Shown here piece by piece: positions 45,460 to 57,460 of a DNA stretch of 64,000 bases. The position numbers and the translations under genes are program-made. The first letter of the stretch is position 1; each line of letters opens with the position of its first letter. Under the pieces are notes generated by a model. It did not search any database and was not told the origin of the DNA. It saw only the letters and a program-made list of their open reading frames with translations. The stretch is from Peptoniphilaceae bacterium AMB_02 (GTDB lineage Bacteria > Bacillota > Clostridia > Tissierellales > Peptoniphilaceae). The DNA lies in contig CP143259.1 of the NCBI GenBank assembly GCA_036321625.1, positions 1,538,001 through 1,602,000 of the forward strand, written 5' to 3'.

Positions 45460-46923
45460 ATGCTATTTAAAAATTCTAAAAACAAAGTTGATCAAGTTCA
45501 AATGATTTCAATAGATTAAATGGTTCCCGAAGATCATATACTTAGAAAAATAGATAAATACATTAAATTTGATTTCATATATGAATTAGTTGAAGATTTG
45601 TACTGTCTTGATAACGGACGACCTAGTATAGATCCCGTTGTTTTGCTTAAGATTACCTTAATCCAATACCTTTTCAACATAAAAAGCATGAGACAAACAA
45701 TTAAAGATATTGAAGTAAATCTTGCTTACAGATGGTTTTTAGGTTTTGATTTTTACGATAAAATACCTCATTTCACAACTTTTAGTCAAAACTACAGAAG
45801 AAGATTTAAAGATACAAACATATTTGAAGATATTTTTCAAAACATACTACTACAAGCCATTGAAGAAGGCTTAGTTGATACAAATATCCAATTTGTTGAC
45901 TCAACACATGTTAAAGCACATGCCAATAGGTATAAGGTTGTTAAAGTAAAAGTGAAAAAAGAGGTAAAATACTATCAAAAAAAGTTAGAAAAAGAAATAA
46001 ACGAAGATAGAAAAAAACATGATAAAAAGCCATTTGATCCTAAAGATAAAGATGAAGAACTAAAAGAAGTAACAAAAAGCACAACAGATCCTGAAGCAGG
46101 ACTATTCCATAAAGGTGAACATAAAGAAGTATTTGCATACAGCGTACAGACATCATGTGATAAAAATGGATGGATATTAGGTTTTAAATCATATCCTGGA
46201 AACTTACACGATGGAACAACATTTAAAGATTTCTTTGATGAAAAGTTAAAACGATTGAACCCTAAAAAACTAGTTATGGATGCAGGCTACAAATTCCCGG
46301 CAATAGCGAAAGAACTGTTTGATGATGGAGTATTTCCAGTATTTCCATACACAAGGCAAAAAACAAAACCAAAACTAGAAAACCCATTCTACAAAAGAGA
46401 TTTTGTGTATGACGAATACTACAACTGTTACCTTTGTCCAGCAAATGAAGTATTAGGATACTCAACCACAAATAGAGAAGGATATAGGCAGTACAAGAGC
46501 AACCCAAAGATCTGTGTAAACTGTGGGTACCTAGGAAGGTGTACAAGTAGTAAAAAACACCAAAAGATAATAACTAGACATATCTGGCAAGATTATCTTG
46601 ATATCTCAGAAGAATACCGGTATACATATAAAGGGAAAGCAGAGTATAAAAAGAGAAAAGAAACAATAGAAAGGCAATTTGGGAGTGCAAAGGAATATCA
46701 TGGATTTAGATATACCAATATGGTAGGTATAAAGAAAATGGATATGAAAGCAGCACTTACTTTTGCGACCCTAAATATGAAAAAGTTAGCAATAATCTTA
46801 AGTAAAAGAGATAAAAAACCACCAAAAAATAATGGTGTTTTAAGAAAAATATTGAACTTTGCTAATAGATTTGTCAAAATAGAGCAAACCCTGATTTTTA
46901 ATCAGGGTTTGTCTTCAGTCTGA
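45460..46923 (+). pseudogene. IS1182-family transposase with an early in-frame stop
   Basis: The intact frame would be 487 codons from ATG 45460, which has AGAGAGG upstream. Codon 20 is TAA (45517-45519), immediately followed by ATG, so the remaining 467 residues stay open from 45520. That part has the DDE transposase core: FVDSTHVKAHA, KLVMDAGYKFP, and ERQFGSAKEYHGFRY. IS1182 proteins normally run through this point (ISID then a short residue or two, VPEDHILRKID). The stop codon TGA ends at the IS border. It may be inactive, or rescued by reinitiation at the adjoining ATG. Confidence 0.85.
46886..46911 (+). terminator. Hairpin at the right end of the transposase gene
   Basis: AAACCCTGATT pairs with AATCAGGGTTT around a short T-rich loop, within the last codons of the transposase. 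Confidence 0.65.
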
Positions 46924-46942
46924 AACGGCCATTCGGCCGTTA
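46923..46942. repeat. Right target duplication (hppA-proximal copy)
   Basis: Same palindrome as at 45316-45335, lying five bases after the hppA stop. On the minus strand this copy is now followed by IS sequence (TTTCAGACTG) instead of a T run, so termination is likely weaker than before the insertion. Confidence 0.85.
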
Positions 46943-46947
46943 TTTAC

Positions 46948-48958
46948 TTAAAAGAACTTTCCACCGTAGGTTAGTATTAACTCTGCGAAAATAAGAGCAA
47001 CTACAGTCATAAGTTTTATTAATATATTTAGTGATGGTCCAGATGTATCTTTGAATGGGTCACCTACTGTATCACCGATTACGGCAGCTGCATGCGCTTC
47101 ACTACCTTTACCGCCATGAGTTCCACCTTCGATGTATTTCTTAGCATTGTCCCAAGCTCCACCTGAGTTAGCCATGAAGATAGCCATAAGAACACCTGTA
47201 ACAAGTGATCCTGCGAGTAGACCTCCAAGTGCTTCCAGCACCTAGTATAAATCCAACTCCTACAGGCACTACTACTGCCAATAGTCCAGGTATAATCATC
47301 TCTCTAAGAGCAGCTGCTGTTGATATATCAACGCATCTCTTATAGTCCGGTTTATCAGTTCCTGCCATAATTCCAGGGAACTCTCTAAACTGTCTTCTAA
47401 CTTCTTGGATCATGTCATTAGCTGCAGTTCCAACAGCATCCATAGTAAGTGCTGAGAATAGGAAAGGTAGCATACCTCCTATGAACATACCTGCAACAAC
47501 TTGAGGTTGAGCTATATTAATAGCGTCTAGTTTAACTACTTGAGTATAAGATGCAAATAGTGAAAGTGCAGTAAGTGCTGCAGATCCGATTGCAAATCCT
47601 TTACCGATTGCTGCTGTAGTATTTCCAACTGAGTCTAATTTATCTGTAATATTTCTAACATCTTCTGGTAGTTCACACATCTCTGCGATACCACCGGCAT
47701 TGTCTGCGATAGGACCGTAAGCGTCTACTGCTATAGTCATACCACTTGTTGAAAGCATTCCGATTGCAGCTATTGCAATACCGAATAATCCTTGAATTGG
47801 ATTAGAATTTCCACCCATTGCTAGGAACGAAACTATAATACCAACTGCTATTATCACGATAGGTCCTGTAGTTGATTTCATACCTACAGCAAGACCTGAA
47901 ATGATATTTGTTGATGGACCTGTTTCAGATTCTTCAGCTATCTTTCTTACCGGCTTATGAGAATCAGATGTATAGTATTCTGTAAACTGAGAAATAATTA
48001 ATCCTACTGCAATACCTGCTACTACAGATATAAAAGGACTAATTGATTCCAATAAGTATCTGCTTAGGAAGAAAGTTCCTATAACTGTTATAATTGCACT
48101 TGCAAAAGTACCTGTATTAAGTGCTTTTTGTGGGTCTTTGTCGCCTTTAACTGTAAATACAGCAAGGATTGAAGAAATAACGCCCAGTGCCGCAACAGCT
48201 ATTACAAATGCAACACCATTTGTGCCTGTATAAGCAATAATTCCAAGTGTAAGACCTGATAATATAGCTCCTACATATGACTCGAATAAGTCTGCTCCCA
48301 TTCCTGCAACGTCACCAACATTGTCTCCAACATTGTCTGCAATTACAGCAGGGTTTCTTGGGTCATCCTCAGGGATTCCCGCTTCAACTTTACCAACAAG
48401 GTCCGCTCCAACGTCTGCAGCCTTAGTATAAATACCGCCACCAACTCTGGCGAATAGAGCTATTGATGAAGCACCAAAGCTGAATCCTGTGACAATTGCC
48501 GGATCTTTGAAAATCATGTAAGATAGAGTAATTCCTAAAATACCAAGACCAACAACGCACATACCCATTACTGCTCCACCTGAAAAAGCTACATTTAATG
48601 CACCTGCCATACCTTTTTCTCTAGCTGCTTGAGCTGTTCTAACATTGGCTTTTGTAGCAGCAGACATTCCGATAAATCCTGCAGCTGCTGAGAACAATGC
48701 TCCTGCAACGAATACTATTGCAGTATTAAAACCTATAGTAATACCTAATATAAGTGCTACAACTACTACGAATATTGATAGAGCTTTGTATTCTCTAGCT
48801 AAGAAAGCCATTGCTCCCTCGTGGATATAACCACTGATTTCCTTCATCCTATCAGTTCCGACAGGAAGGTTTGCTATTGCAGCTGATTTGCTAAGAGCAA
48901 AAATTAAAGCTAGAGCTCCAGCTCCAATAGCCAGATAAAAGAATAAATTTGTATCCAT
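46948..48958 (-). pseudogene. hppA: Membrane-bound pyrophosphatase HppA, one-base frameshift near the end
   Basis: Without the shift the protein would be 669 residues with about 16 membrane helices. The substrate motifs are intact: [28 protein letters not shown]. Ala in [10 protein letters not shown] marks the K+-dependent type, so it pumps H+ and/or Na+ while cleaving pyrophosphate. One extra G (plus strand C at 47235-47236) turns ILGAEALGG into ILGAGSTWR and a stop at 47168. The last 96 codons (46948-47241) continue intact in another frame. Real mutation or sequence error cannot be told apart. Follows secG by 10 bases. Confidence 0.88.
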
Positions 48959-48968
48959 TTTCTCCCCC

Positions 48969-49196
48969 TTATTTTATTGCTGCAACTAATACAGCTGTTA
49001 TAATAAAGACGCTAAAAGCGCTTACTATTATTCTGTTTAATAAAACTTCTTTTGACTTTTTGCCACCTCTACCAAATATATTGGTATCTCCACCTGATAT
49101 AGAACCCATTCCTTGAGTCTTAGGTTCGGTCATCATAACAGCTCCTATTATAACTAAACTTGCGAGCATTAAAATAATTGTCAATATCTGCTTCAT
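48969..49196 (-). CDS. secG: Preprotein translocase subunit SecG
   Basis: 75 residues. Two membrane helices (about 3-22 and 55-75) flank a Gly-rich cytoplasmic loop with [19 protein letters not shown], the SecG pattern. ATG 49196 follows GGAGGTGTAAAT; the longer frame has no ribosome site. Part of the SecYEG channel. Located between eno and hppA, as often in Bacillota where secG precedes rnr and smpB. Confidence 0.9.
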   Translation of the reverse strand: MKQILTIILMLASLVIIGAVMMTEPKTQGMGSISGGDTNIFGRGGKKSKEVLLNRIIVSAFSVFIITAVLVAAIK

Positions 49197-49240
49197 ATTT
49201 ACACCTCCCAATCGAGAATCTTTTTTACCTTTACCAAGAG

Positions 49241-49269
49241 ATTTTATCACATTTCACATCTTTAATCAA
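49241..49269 (-). promoter_or_regulatory. Promoter of secG-hppA
   Basis: TTGATT (49264-49269) and TAAAAT (49241-49246) with 17-base spacing, after the eno terminator. Lets secG be transcribed apart from the glycolytic genes. Confidence 0.6.
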
Positions 49270-49344
49270 GGATAAAACCTCTAATTACCACTATTTAAAG
49301 TCTTTCATATAATCCCTGTAATTACTAGTTGTAAATGTTTTCAT

Positions 49345-49372
49345 AAAAAAAGACGACCTATAAAAGTCGTCC
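49345..49372 (-). terminator. Terminator after eno
   Basis: Stem GACGAC/GTCGTC (49352-49357 with 49366-49371) followed on the minus strand by seven or eight T residues. Confidence 0.85.
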
Positions 49373-49382
49373 TTTCATTCAA

Positions 49383-52207
<2,825 letters not shown>

Positions 52208-52219
52208 CATATCCTCCAG

Positions 52220-52966
52220 TTAATAGTTGACCAGAGCCGCAAAACTGTCAGCTTTTAAGCTTGCTCCTCCAACTAATCCTCCATCAATTTCTCCGGTTTC
52301 CATAAACTCCCTGATATTGTCAGGTTTTACACTTCCACCATAGAGTATTCTAATACTTTCTGCAGTCTCTGAGTTGTATAACTCACTAATCATCTTTCTA
52401 ATGAACACTATCATCTGTAGAGCATCTTCAGTAGAAGCCGTCTTACCGGTGCCTATTGCCCAGATAGGTTCATAAGCAATTACAACCTTGGCTGCATCTT
52501 CAGCTGAAATCCCTTTAAAATCTTCAATTAGTTGAGTTTTAACCTTCTCTTCCTGAACACCTTTTTCTCTTTCTTCAAGAGTTTCACCACAACAAAGTAT
52601 AGGTGTAATACTATGTGCAAGGGCACTGATTACTTTTTTATTAATCATTTCATCGTCCTCTTTGAAAATCTCTCTTCTCTCAGAGTGACCGATTATTACA
52701 TAATCCACTTTTAAATCTTGAAGCATAGTCGGAGATACTTCTCCGGTAAAAGCTCCACTTTCTTCAAAGTACATATTCTGAGCACCTAATTTAATGTCCG
52801 TACCCTTAAGAAGCTTAGAAAGTTCACTTAAGTGTACAGATGGTACGCATATAAGCTTTTCTACATCATCATTAAATTTATTTGAAACTAATGCTTTTGT
52901 AAACTCGACAGCTTCCGATGTTACAAAATTCATCTTCCAGTTACCCGCAATTAATGGTTTTCTCAT
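52220..52966 (-). CDS. tpiA: Triosephosphate isomerase
   Basis: 248 residues. The catalytic Lys is in GNWKMN, His in IGHSERR and Glu in AYEPIWAIGTG, and the phosphate loop is LYGGSVKPDN. Interconverts dihydroxyacetone phosphate and glyceraldehyde 3-phosphate. Starts ten bases after pgk and ends ten bases before gpmI. Confidence 0.97.
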   Translation of the reverse strand: MRKPLIAGNWKMNFVTSEAVEFTKALVSNKFNDDVEKLICVPSVHLSELSKLLKGTDIKLGAQNMYFEESGAFTGEVSPTMLQDLKVDYVIIGHSERREIFKEDDEMINKKVISALAHSITPILCCGETLEEREKGVQEEKVKTQLIEDFKGISAEDAAKVVIAYEPIWAIGTGKTASTEDALQMIVFIRKMISELYNSETAESIRILYGGSVKPDNIREFMETGEIDGGLVGGASLKADSFAALVNY

Positions 52967-52975
52967 TGCTACCCC

Positions 52976-54175
52976 CTATGCATTTTCAATAGCCGCTACG
53001 CCCGGTAATTCCTTTCCTTCCAAGAATTCTAAGGATGCTCCTCCTCCGGTGGATACATGAGTTATTTTGTCTTTATATCCTGCAACTTCAACTGCAAGAG
53101 CTGAATCTCCTCCTCCTACAATTGTAACCGCATCCGCTTCAGCCAATGCCTTTGCAATGGCAAGAGTTCCGTTACTGAAAGGCTTAACTTCGAACACTCC
53201 CATAGGTCCGTTCCAAACCACTGTCTTAGCCTTAAGAATTTCCTCTGCGAACAACTCTGCAGTCTTAGGTCCAATATCCAGCGCTTCTTTGTCCTTTGGA
53301 ATGCTATCGATATCTACGATTTCTGTCACTGCATCTTTATCTATCTCATCAGCTATAACGCTATCAAGTGGAAGAAGCAGCTTAACTCCGCTTGCCTTAG
53401 CTTTTTTCATGATTTCATTCGCAAGATCTATTTTATCTTCTTCAAGTAGCGATCTTCCGATTTCCTTTCCTAGTGCTTTTAGGAAAGTATATGCCATACC
53501 CCCACCGATAATTACAGTATCTACCTTGGTTAGCAGATTTTCTATAACACCGATTTTATCACTTACTTTTGCTCCACCGAGAATTGCTATAAACGGTCTT
53601 TCAGGGTTCTCAAGAGCTTTACCCATAACCGACAATTCCTTTTCAACCAACATACCAACGGCCGATGGAAGTATTGAAGAAACACCTACATTTGACGCAT
53701 GAGCTCTATGAGATGTTCCGAAAGCATCATTTACATAGATATCTCCAAGCTTAGCAAGCTGCTTAGAAAATTCTGCATCATTTTTTTCTTCTTCATTTCT
53801 ATATCTTGTATTTTGTAGTAGGCAAACATCTCCCGGTTTCAGCTCATTTACTTTAGCCACTACTTCATCATCTACTACTACATCACTGGCTATGAAAGCA
53901 ACATCTTTTTTAAGGAGTTCTGAAAGTCTTTTCGCTACAGGTTCCAATGTAAACTTTGGATTAGCCTCTCCCTTAGGTCTTCCTAGATGTGACATTAAAA
54001 CTACAACTGCACCATTATCCATCAAGTACTCAATAGTTGGAAGAGCTGCACGAATCCTTACATCGTCCGCAATCTCGCCTTCTTTTTCTTTAGACATCGG
54101 TACATTGAAATCCACTCTGACAAGCGCCTTTTTACCATTAAAATCAAAATCTTTCAAAGTCTTTTTATTTAACAT
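52976..54175 (-). CDS. pgk: Phosphoglycerate kinase
   Basis: 399 residues. N-terminal substrate motif VRVDFNVPM and HLGRPKG; C-terminal nucleotide motif [10 protein letters not shown] and the [13 protein letters not shown] loop. Makes ATP from 1,3-bisphosphoglycerate. A hairpin lies between gap and this gene, so its level may be set lower than that of gap. Confidence 0.97.
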   Translation of the reverse strand: MLNKKTLKDFDFNGKKALVRVDFNVPMSKEKEGEIADDVRIRAALPTIEYLMDNGAVVVLMSHLGRPKGEANPKFTLEPVAKRLSELLKKDVAFIASDVVVDDEVVAKVNELKPGDVCLLQNTRYRNEEEKNDAEFSKQLAKLGDIYVNDAFGTSHRAHASNVGVSSILPSAVGMLVEKELSVMGKALENPERPFIAILGGAKVSDKIGVIENLLTKVDTVIIGGGMAYTFLKALGKEIGRSLLEEDKIDLANEIMKKAKASGVKLLLPLDSVIADEIDKDAVTEIVDIDSIPKDKEALDIGPKTAELFAEEILKAKTVVWNGPMGVFEVKPFSNGTLAIAKALAEADAVTIVGGGDSALAVEVAGYKDKITHVSTGGGASLEFLEGKELPGVAAIENA

Positions 54176-54199
54176 AATCCATCACCTCTTGTAAAATTT

Positions 54200-54222
54200 A
54201 AAGCCCAGCTAAGCCGGGCTTT
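54200..54222 (-). terminator. Hairpin between gap and pgk, possible partial terminator
   Basis: Stem AAAGCCC/GGGCTTT (54200-54206 with 54216-54222) followed on the minus strand by TAAATTTT. A leaky terminator or mRNA end-protecting hairpin that would raise gap relative to the distal genes. Confidence 0.6.
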
Positions 54223-54272
54223 ACCTGAGAATACCAAACTTATGAGGTTTAGTTCCTATTAATATACTACGA

Positions 54273-55271
54273 TTATTTAGTAGCTACAAATCTAGCTAAA
54301 TCAACAACTCTTTGTGAGTATCCCCACTCATTGTCGTACCAAGAAACTATCTTAGCCATATTGCCATTAACCATAGTAAGATCTGCATCAACGATTGAAG
54401 ATCTTGGATCTCCTTGATAATCGATAGACACTAGAGGTTCTTCAGCAAAACCTAGTATACCTTTTAGATTGGTTTCACTAGCTTCTTTAAGTGCTGCATT
54501 GATTTCCTCTTTAGTAGCTTCTTTTTCAAGTTCAAACACAACATCAACTATTGAAACAGTTGGGGTCGGAACTCTTACTGCGTAACCATTAAGTTTTCCT
54601 TTAAGTTCAGGAAGTACTAATGCAACAGCTTTGGCAGCTCCTGTGGTAGTTGGAACCATGCTAAGTGCTGCAGCTCTAGCTCTTCTTGGATCTTTATGTT
54701 TATTGTCATGAAGATTTTGGTCATTGGTATAAGCGTGAATTGTAGTCATTAAACCTTTAACAATACCGAATTTCTCCATTATTACTTTTGTAAATGGTGC
54801 TAGACAGTTAGTAGTACATGAAGCATTTGAAATAATATTGTGATTTTCAGGATCGTATTTGTCTTCGTTTACACCAAGTACGATTGTAATATCTTCACCT
54901 TTTGCAGGAGCAGTTACTATTACTTTTTTAGCTCCGGCTTGAATATGCTTAGAAAGTCCTTCATAATCTCTAAAGGCACCTGTTGAGTCTATTACAAGCT
55001 CTACTCCAAGTTCTTTCCAAGGTAGGTTTACCGGATCTCTGTCAGAAACAATTTGAACTCTCTTTCCATTAATTATAAAAGCATCTTCTTCAACCTCAAT
55101 AGTTCCATCAAATTTGCCATAAAGAGAGTCATACTTGAAAAGTCTTGCTTCAGACTCTAAATCTCCAAGTATATTGATTGCTACCAGTTCAACTTCCTCA
55201 ACCTTATCCTCAAATAAAATTCTAACAACATCTCTACCTATTCTTCCAAAACCATTTAATGCAACTTTCAT
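54273..55271 (-). CDS. gap: Glyceraldehyde-3-phosphate dehydrogenase, NAD type
   Basis: 332 residues. The NAD fold begins [12 protein letters not shown], and the catalytic Cys is in [12 protein letters not shown] with the S-loop [16 protein letters not shown]. The residue after the second strand, in [10 protein letters not shown], lacks the usual NDL, a small variation. Oxidises glyceraldehyde 3-phosphate in glycolysis. Ribosome site AAGGAGG. Confidence 0.96.
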   Translation of the reverse strand: MKVALNGFGRIGRDVVRILFEDKVEEVELVAINILGDLESEARLFKYDSLYGKFDGTIEVEEDAFIINGKRVQIVSDRDPVNLPWKELGVELVIDSTGAFRDYEGLSKHIQAGAKKVIVTAPAKGEDITIVLGVNEDKYDPENHNIISNASCTTNCLAPFTKVIMEKFGIVKGLMTTIHAYTNDQNLHDNKHKDPRRARAAALSMVPTTTGAAKAVALVLPELKGKLNGYAVRVPTPTVSIVDVVFELEKEATKEEINAALKEASETNLKGILGFAEEPLVSIDYQGDPRSSIVDADLTMVNGNMAKIVSWYDNEWGYSQRVVDLARFVATK

Positions 55272-55346
55272 TAACTAACCTCCTTATATTATAGCTTTCG
55301 CTATTTTAGACATTCCATAACAGCTTTTGCACAGTCTAAATCCATT

Positions 55347-55376
55347 ATAATATAGACATCGGATCTGACCTTGCAA
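55347..55376 (-). promoter_or_regulatory. Possible gap promoter
   Basis: TTGCAA (55371-55376) and TATTAT (55347-55352) with an 18-base spacer, in the 120-base gap between cggR and gap. It would let the glycolytic genes be made without cggR. Confidence 0.4.
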
Positions 55377-55391
55377 AGCGACACAATTGCC

Positions 55392-56318
55392 TCAGCTTTT
55401 TCGCTTCCTGGAAGCAACTGCAATAGCAGTTTTCACCTTCTTGTAACCATCCAGACTCAGTCCTATGGAACCTGTTTCGTAGATTATATTTCCATCCAGG
55501 TCAAAATAATTACCAAAAGCCTCGCTAACTGCTCTTTCCCTTTCCAACAATTCAACATTGTTGGAACTCAAACCTCTTCTCTGTGACATTATGTCAGCTC
55601 TTCCCACGCCAAATATCAGCAAATCAATCTCGTTTACTAAACTATTATACCTTTGTATCTCTTCATCCTGCTCTATACCTTGCATCAAATCGCTATCGAT
55701 ATAGTCGGGAAAGTTAATAATAAAGTAATCTGCCCCCAGTTTATCTGCCAGGATTTCTACTATAGAGTTTGCTTGATACTTGTACTTCCTGCCAAGACTT
55801 CCTCTCGCCGGAACTACTATTGAGTCGGGATAGGATCTGTCAACATTCATACCATCAACTAGTGACTTCATAGTACTGCCACCTGTAATCCCAATAACCT
55901 GTTTGTTTTCCAAAAAATCGTGGATATAAATTTGGGCTCTACTTGCAAATTGCACCTCATTTAAGACACCTGCCACAGAAGCATCTATAATGTGAACATC
56001 GGTAATGCCCAAACTCTTAATTAGAGCATTTCTTATCGAGGATAGGTTTTTGAACTCATGAGCATACATTTCACTCATTCTTAGTACCTCAAGCCCCTCC
56101 TCTGTAATATACATACCCATTTCCGAGGTTTTAATATATTTAAATTTTTGTAATATTTCCGATTGATTCCTGACCTGGCGTTCATTTATATTTAAAATCC
56201 TTGAAATAGCACGCCTTCCAATAGGTTGATTACCTGAAATAACCTTTAGAATATCAATTCTAGTTAAATACATTTCCGCCATTTCGGGAATCAATTTCAT
56301 CAAATCTGAAATTATCAT
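55392..56318 (-). CDS. cggR: Central glycolytic genes regulator, SorC/DeoR type
   Basis: 308 residues. N-terminal winged-helix (NQPIGRRAISRILNINERQVRNQ at about 30-52, split by a turn) and a C-terminal SugarBP domain with IGITGGSTM and FGVGRAD. In Bacillus, CggR represses gap-pgk-tpi-pgm-eno until fructose 1,6-bisphosphate is present; the same gene order here supports that role. ATG 56318 follows GGAGG; the upstream frame crosses the operator region. Confidence 0.92.
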   Translation of the reverse strand: MIISDLMKLIPEMAEMYLTRIDILKVISGNQPIGRRAISRILNINERQVRNQSEILQKFKYIKTSEMGMYITEEGLEVLRMSEMYAHEFKNLSSIRNALIKSLGITDVHIIDASVAGVLNEVQFASRAQIYIHDFLENKQVIGITGGSTMKSLVDGMNVDRSYPDSIVVPARGSLGRKYKYQANSIVEILADKLGADYFIINFPDYIDSDLMQGIEQDEEIQRYNSLVNEIDLLIFGVGRADIMSQRRGLSSNNVELLERERAVSEAFGNYFDLDGNIIYETGSIGLSLDGYKKVKTAIAVASRKRKS

Positions 56319-56330
56319 GCAACCTCCGGG

Positions 56331-56366
56331 TTCTTTTTGTCCCAAGTGATTAAATTTTATCCCACC
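56331..56366 (-). promoter_or_regulatory. Probable CggR operator
   Basis: On the minus strand GTGGGATAAAA and TTGGGACAAAA repeat with 20-base spacing, about two helical turns, between the cggR promoter and start. Bacillus CggR also binds direct repeats around GGGAC. Likely autoregulation. Confidence 0.5.
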
Positions 56367-56388
56367 GACTCCATATCTTTACATAAAT

Positions 56389-56416
56389 AGTATAGCATAT
56401 AATTTATAAAAGTAAA
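56389..56416 (-). promoter_or_regulatory. cggR-gap operon promoter
   Basis: TTTACT (56411-56416) and TATACT (56389-56394) with a 16-base spacer, upstream of the direct repeats. Confidence 0.55.
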
Positions 56417-56539
56417 AGCTAATTTATAATAATGAGGTTTTAGTAAACTCCTTCTGTCATTAATCTAGTATATACCCCATCTATTAAATATTTTTAAAAT
56501 ATATGTTTTATTTATAATTAGGTAAAAATCAATTTCATA

Positions 56540-56571
56540 ATAAAGACCTTCGCATTTACGCAAAGGTCTTT
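56540..56571 (-). terminator. Terminator after the ABC ATPase gene
   Basis: Stem AAAGACCTT/AAGGTCTTT (56542-56550 with 56563-56571), with an inner GC pair; followed on the minus strand by TTTATT. Confidence 0.75.
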
Positions 56572-56599
56572 AACACCATTTGTATGATCAAGCTGTCTT

Positions 56600-57460
56600 C
56601 TATATTTCGAATATCTCTCGATATCTATCTTCCGAACTCTTACTCTGTATTTTAAAGTCGACGATTTTGTTAGGAAGTTCACCGAGTATTGAAAGAGCTT
56701 CAGATTTTGATATATCTTTTGTATTGACCTCTATGCTACTACCCTCTATCTTAAATCTCGTATCCGTTTTAATCGATTCATCTACTATGTCCTTTTCAAA
56801 ACTGAATATAACTCTCTCCTCCAGCTTTAACTCCTCATACATAAGTTTTCCGTCTTTCAAAAAGTATACCTTGCTCGTCATCATATCTATCTCAAATAGA
56901 TTATGAGATGAAATGAGTATGGCAGTCCCTTCGTTTGCAATATCTATAAGTAATTTTCTGATTTTCACTATATTTGAAGGATCCAGCCCGTTCATAGGTT
57001 CGTCCAGTATCATAAGCTTAGGTTTTATGACTGAAGACAGTGCAATCAGCAAATGCTGCTTCATCCCAAGCGAATACTCTCCAACTTTCTTCCCAATATA
57101 AGACTCAATATTAAATTTTTCTATAGTTCTTTTTACAGTGCCTTTGTCTATTTTATAGACATTCATTAGGATGTTGAAATGATCATATCCTGTCAAATAG
57201 GGATAAAGCACTCTTTGGTCTGGAAAATAAGACATATCTTTATAATTTGAAATATTGGAGTTATCCGAATTAAATACCGTGATCTTTCCGGATGACTTAG
57301 GTATTAAATTTGAAATTGCATTTAAAAGAGTTGTCTTACCGCTACCATTAGGTCCCACAAGCGCATAGATTCCCGGTGAATCGATTTCTAAATCAATACC
57401 TTTTAACACCGGCTTAGAACCATATTTAACGACTAAATCGGTAATTTTTAAAATACTCAT
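56600..57460 (-). CDS. ABC transporter ATP-binding protein of the secreted-peptide locus
   Basis: 286 residues with Walker A GPNGSGKTT, signature YSLGMKQHLL, Walker B LMILDEPMNGLDP and SSHNLFE. C-terminal tail of about 70 residues as in bacitracin/lantibiotic immunity ATPases. ATG 57460 follows GGAGAAGGAT and overlaps the permease stop (ATGA). It drives the permease next door; whether it exports a peptide, gives immunity or acts on lipids is not shown. Confidence 0.88.
   Translation of the reverse strand: MSILKITDLVVKYGSKPVLKGIDLEIDSPGIYALVGPNGSGKTTLLNAISNLIPKSSGKITVFNSDNSNISNYKDMSYFPDQRVLYPYLTGYDHFNILMNVYKIDKGTVKRTIEKFNIESYIGKKVGEYSLGMKQHLLIALSSVIKPKLMILDEPMNGLDPSNIVKIRKLLIDIANEGTAILISSHNLFEIDMMTSKVYFLKDGKLMYEELKLEERVIFSFEKDIVDESIKTDTRFKIEGSSIEVNTKDISKSEALSILGELPNKIVDFKIQSKSSEDRYREIFEI

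Larger units (their letters stand above)
45336..46923 (+). mobile_element. IS1182-family insertion sequence
   Basis: About 1.59 kb. Imperfect terminal inverted repeats begin CAGACTGTTGACAAAGC on the left and, reversed, CAGACTGAAGACAAACC on the right. It is flanked by a 19-20 base direct repeat that is itself a palindromic terminator; IS1182 relatives are known to prefer such targets. Subterminal hairpins lie inside both ends (45355-45375 and 46886-46911). It separates hppA from rnr in an otherwise compact operon and codes on the opposite strand. The exact right end may be 46922 or 46923. Confidence 0.88.

Noticed and set aside
45517-45519. Stop codon read as selenocysteine in a selenium-using organism
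   Set aside because: Selenocysteine uses TGA, not TAA, and a transposase has no such residue here.
46948-47241. Separate small membrane protein gene
   Set aside because: It is the frameshifted C terminus of HppA: the sequence continues the pyrophosphatase in another frame, and it lacks its own start signals.
53067-53702. 211-codon plus-strand frame opposite pgk
   Set aside because: Antisense shadow of a highly conserved gene; Ser/Ala/Ile-rich translation with no domain and no ribosome site.
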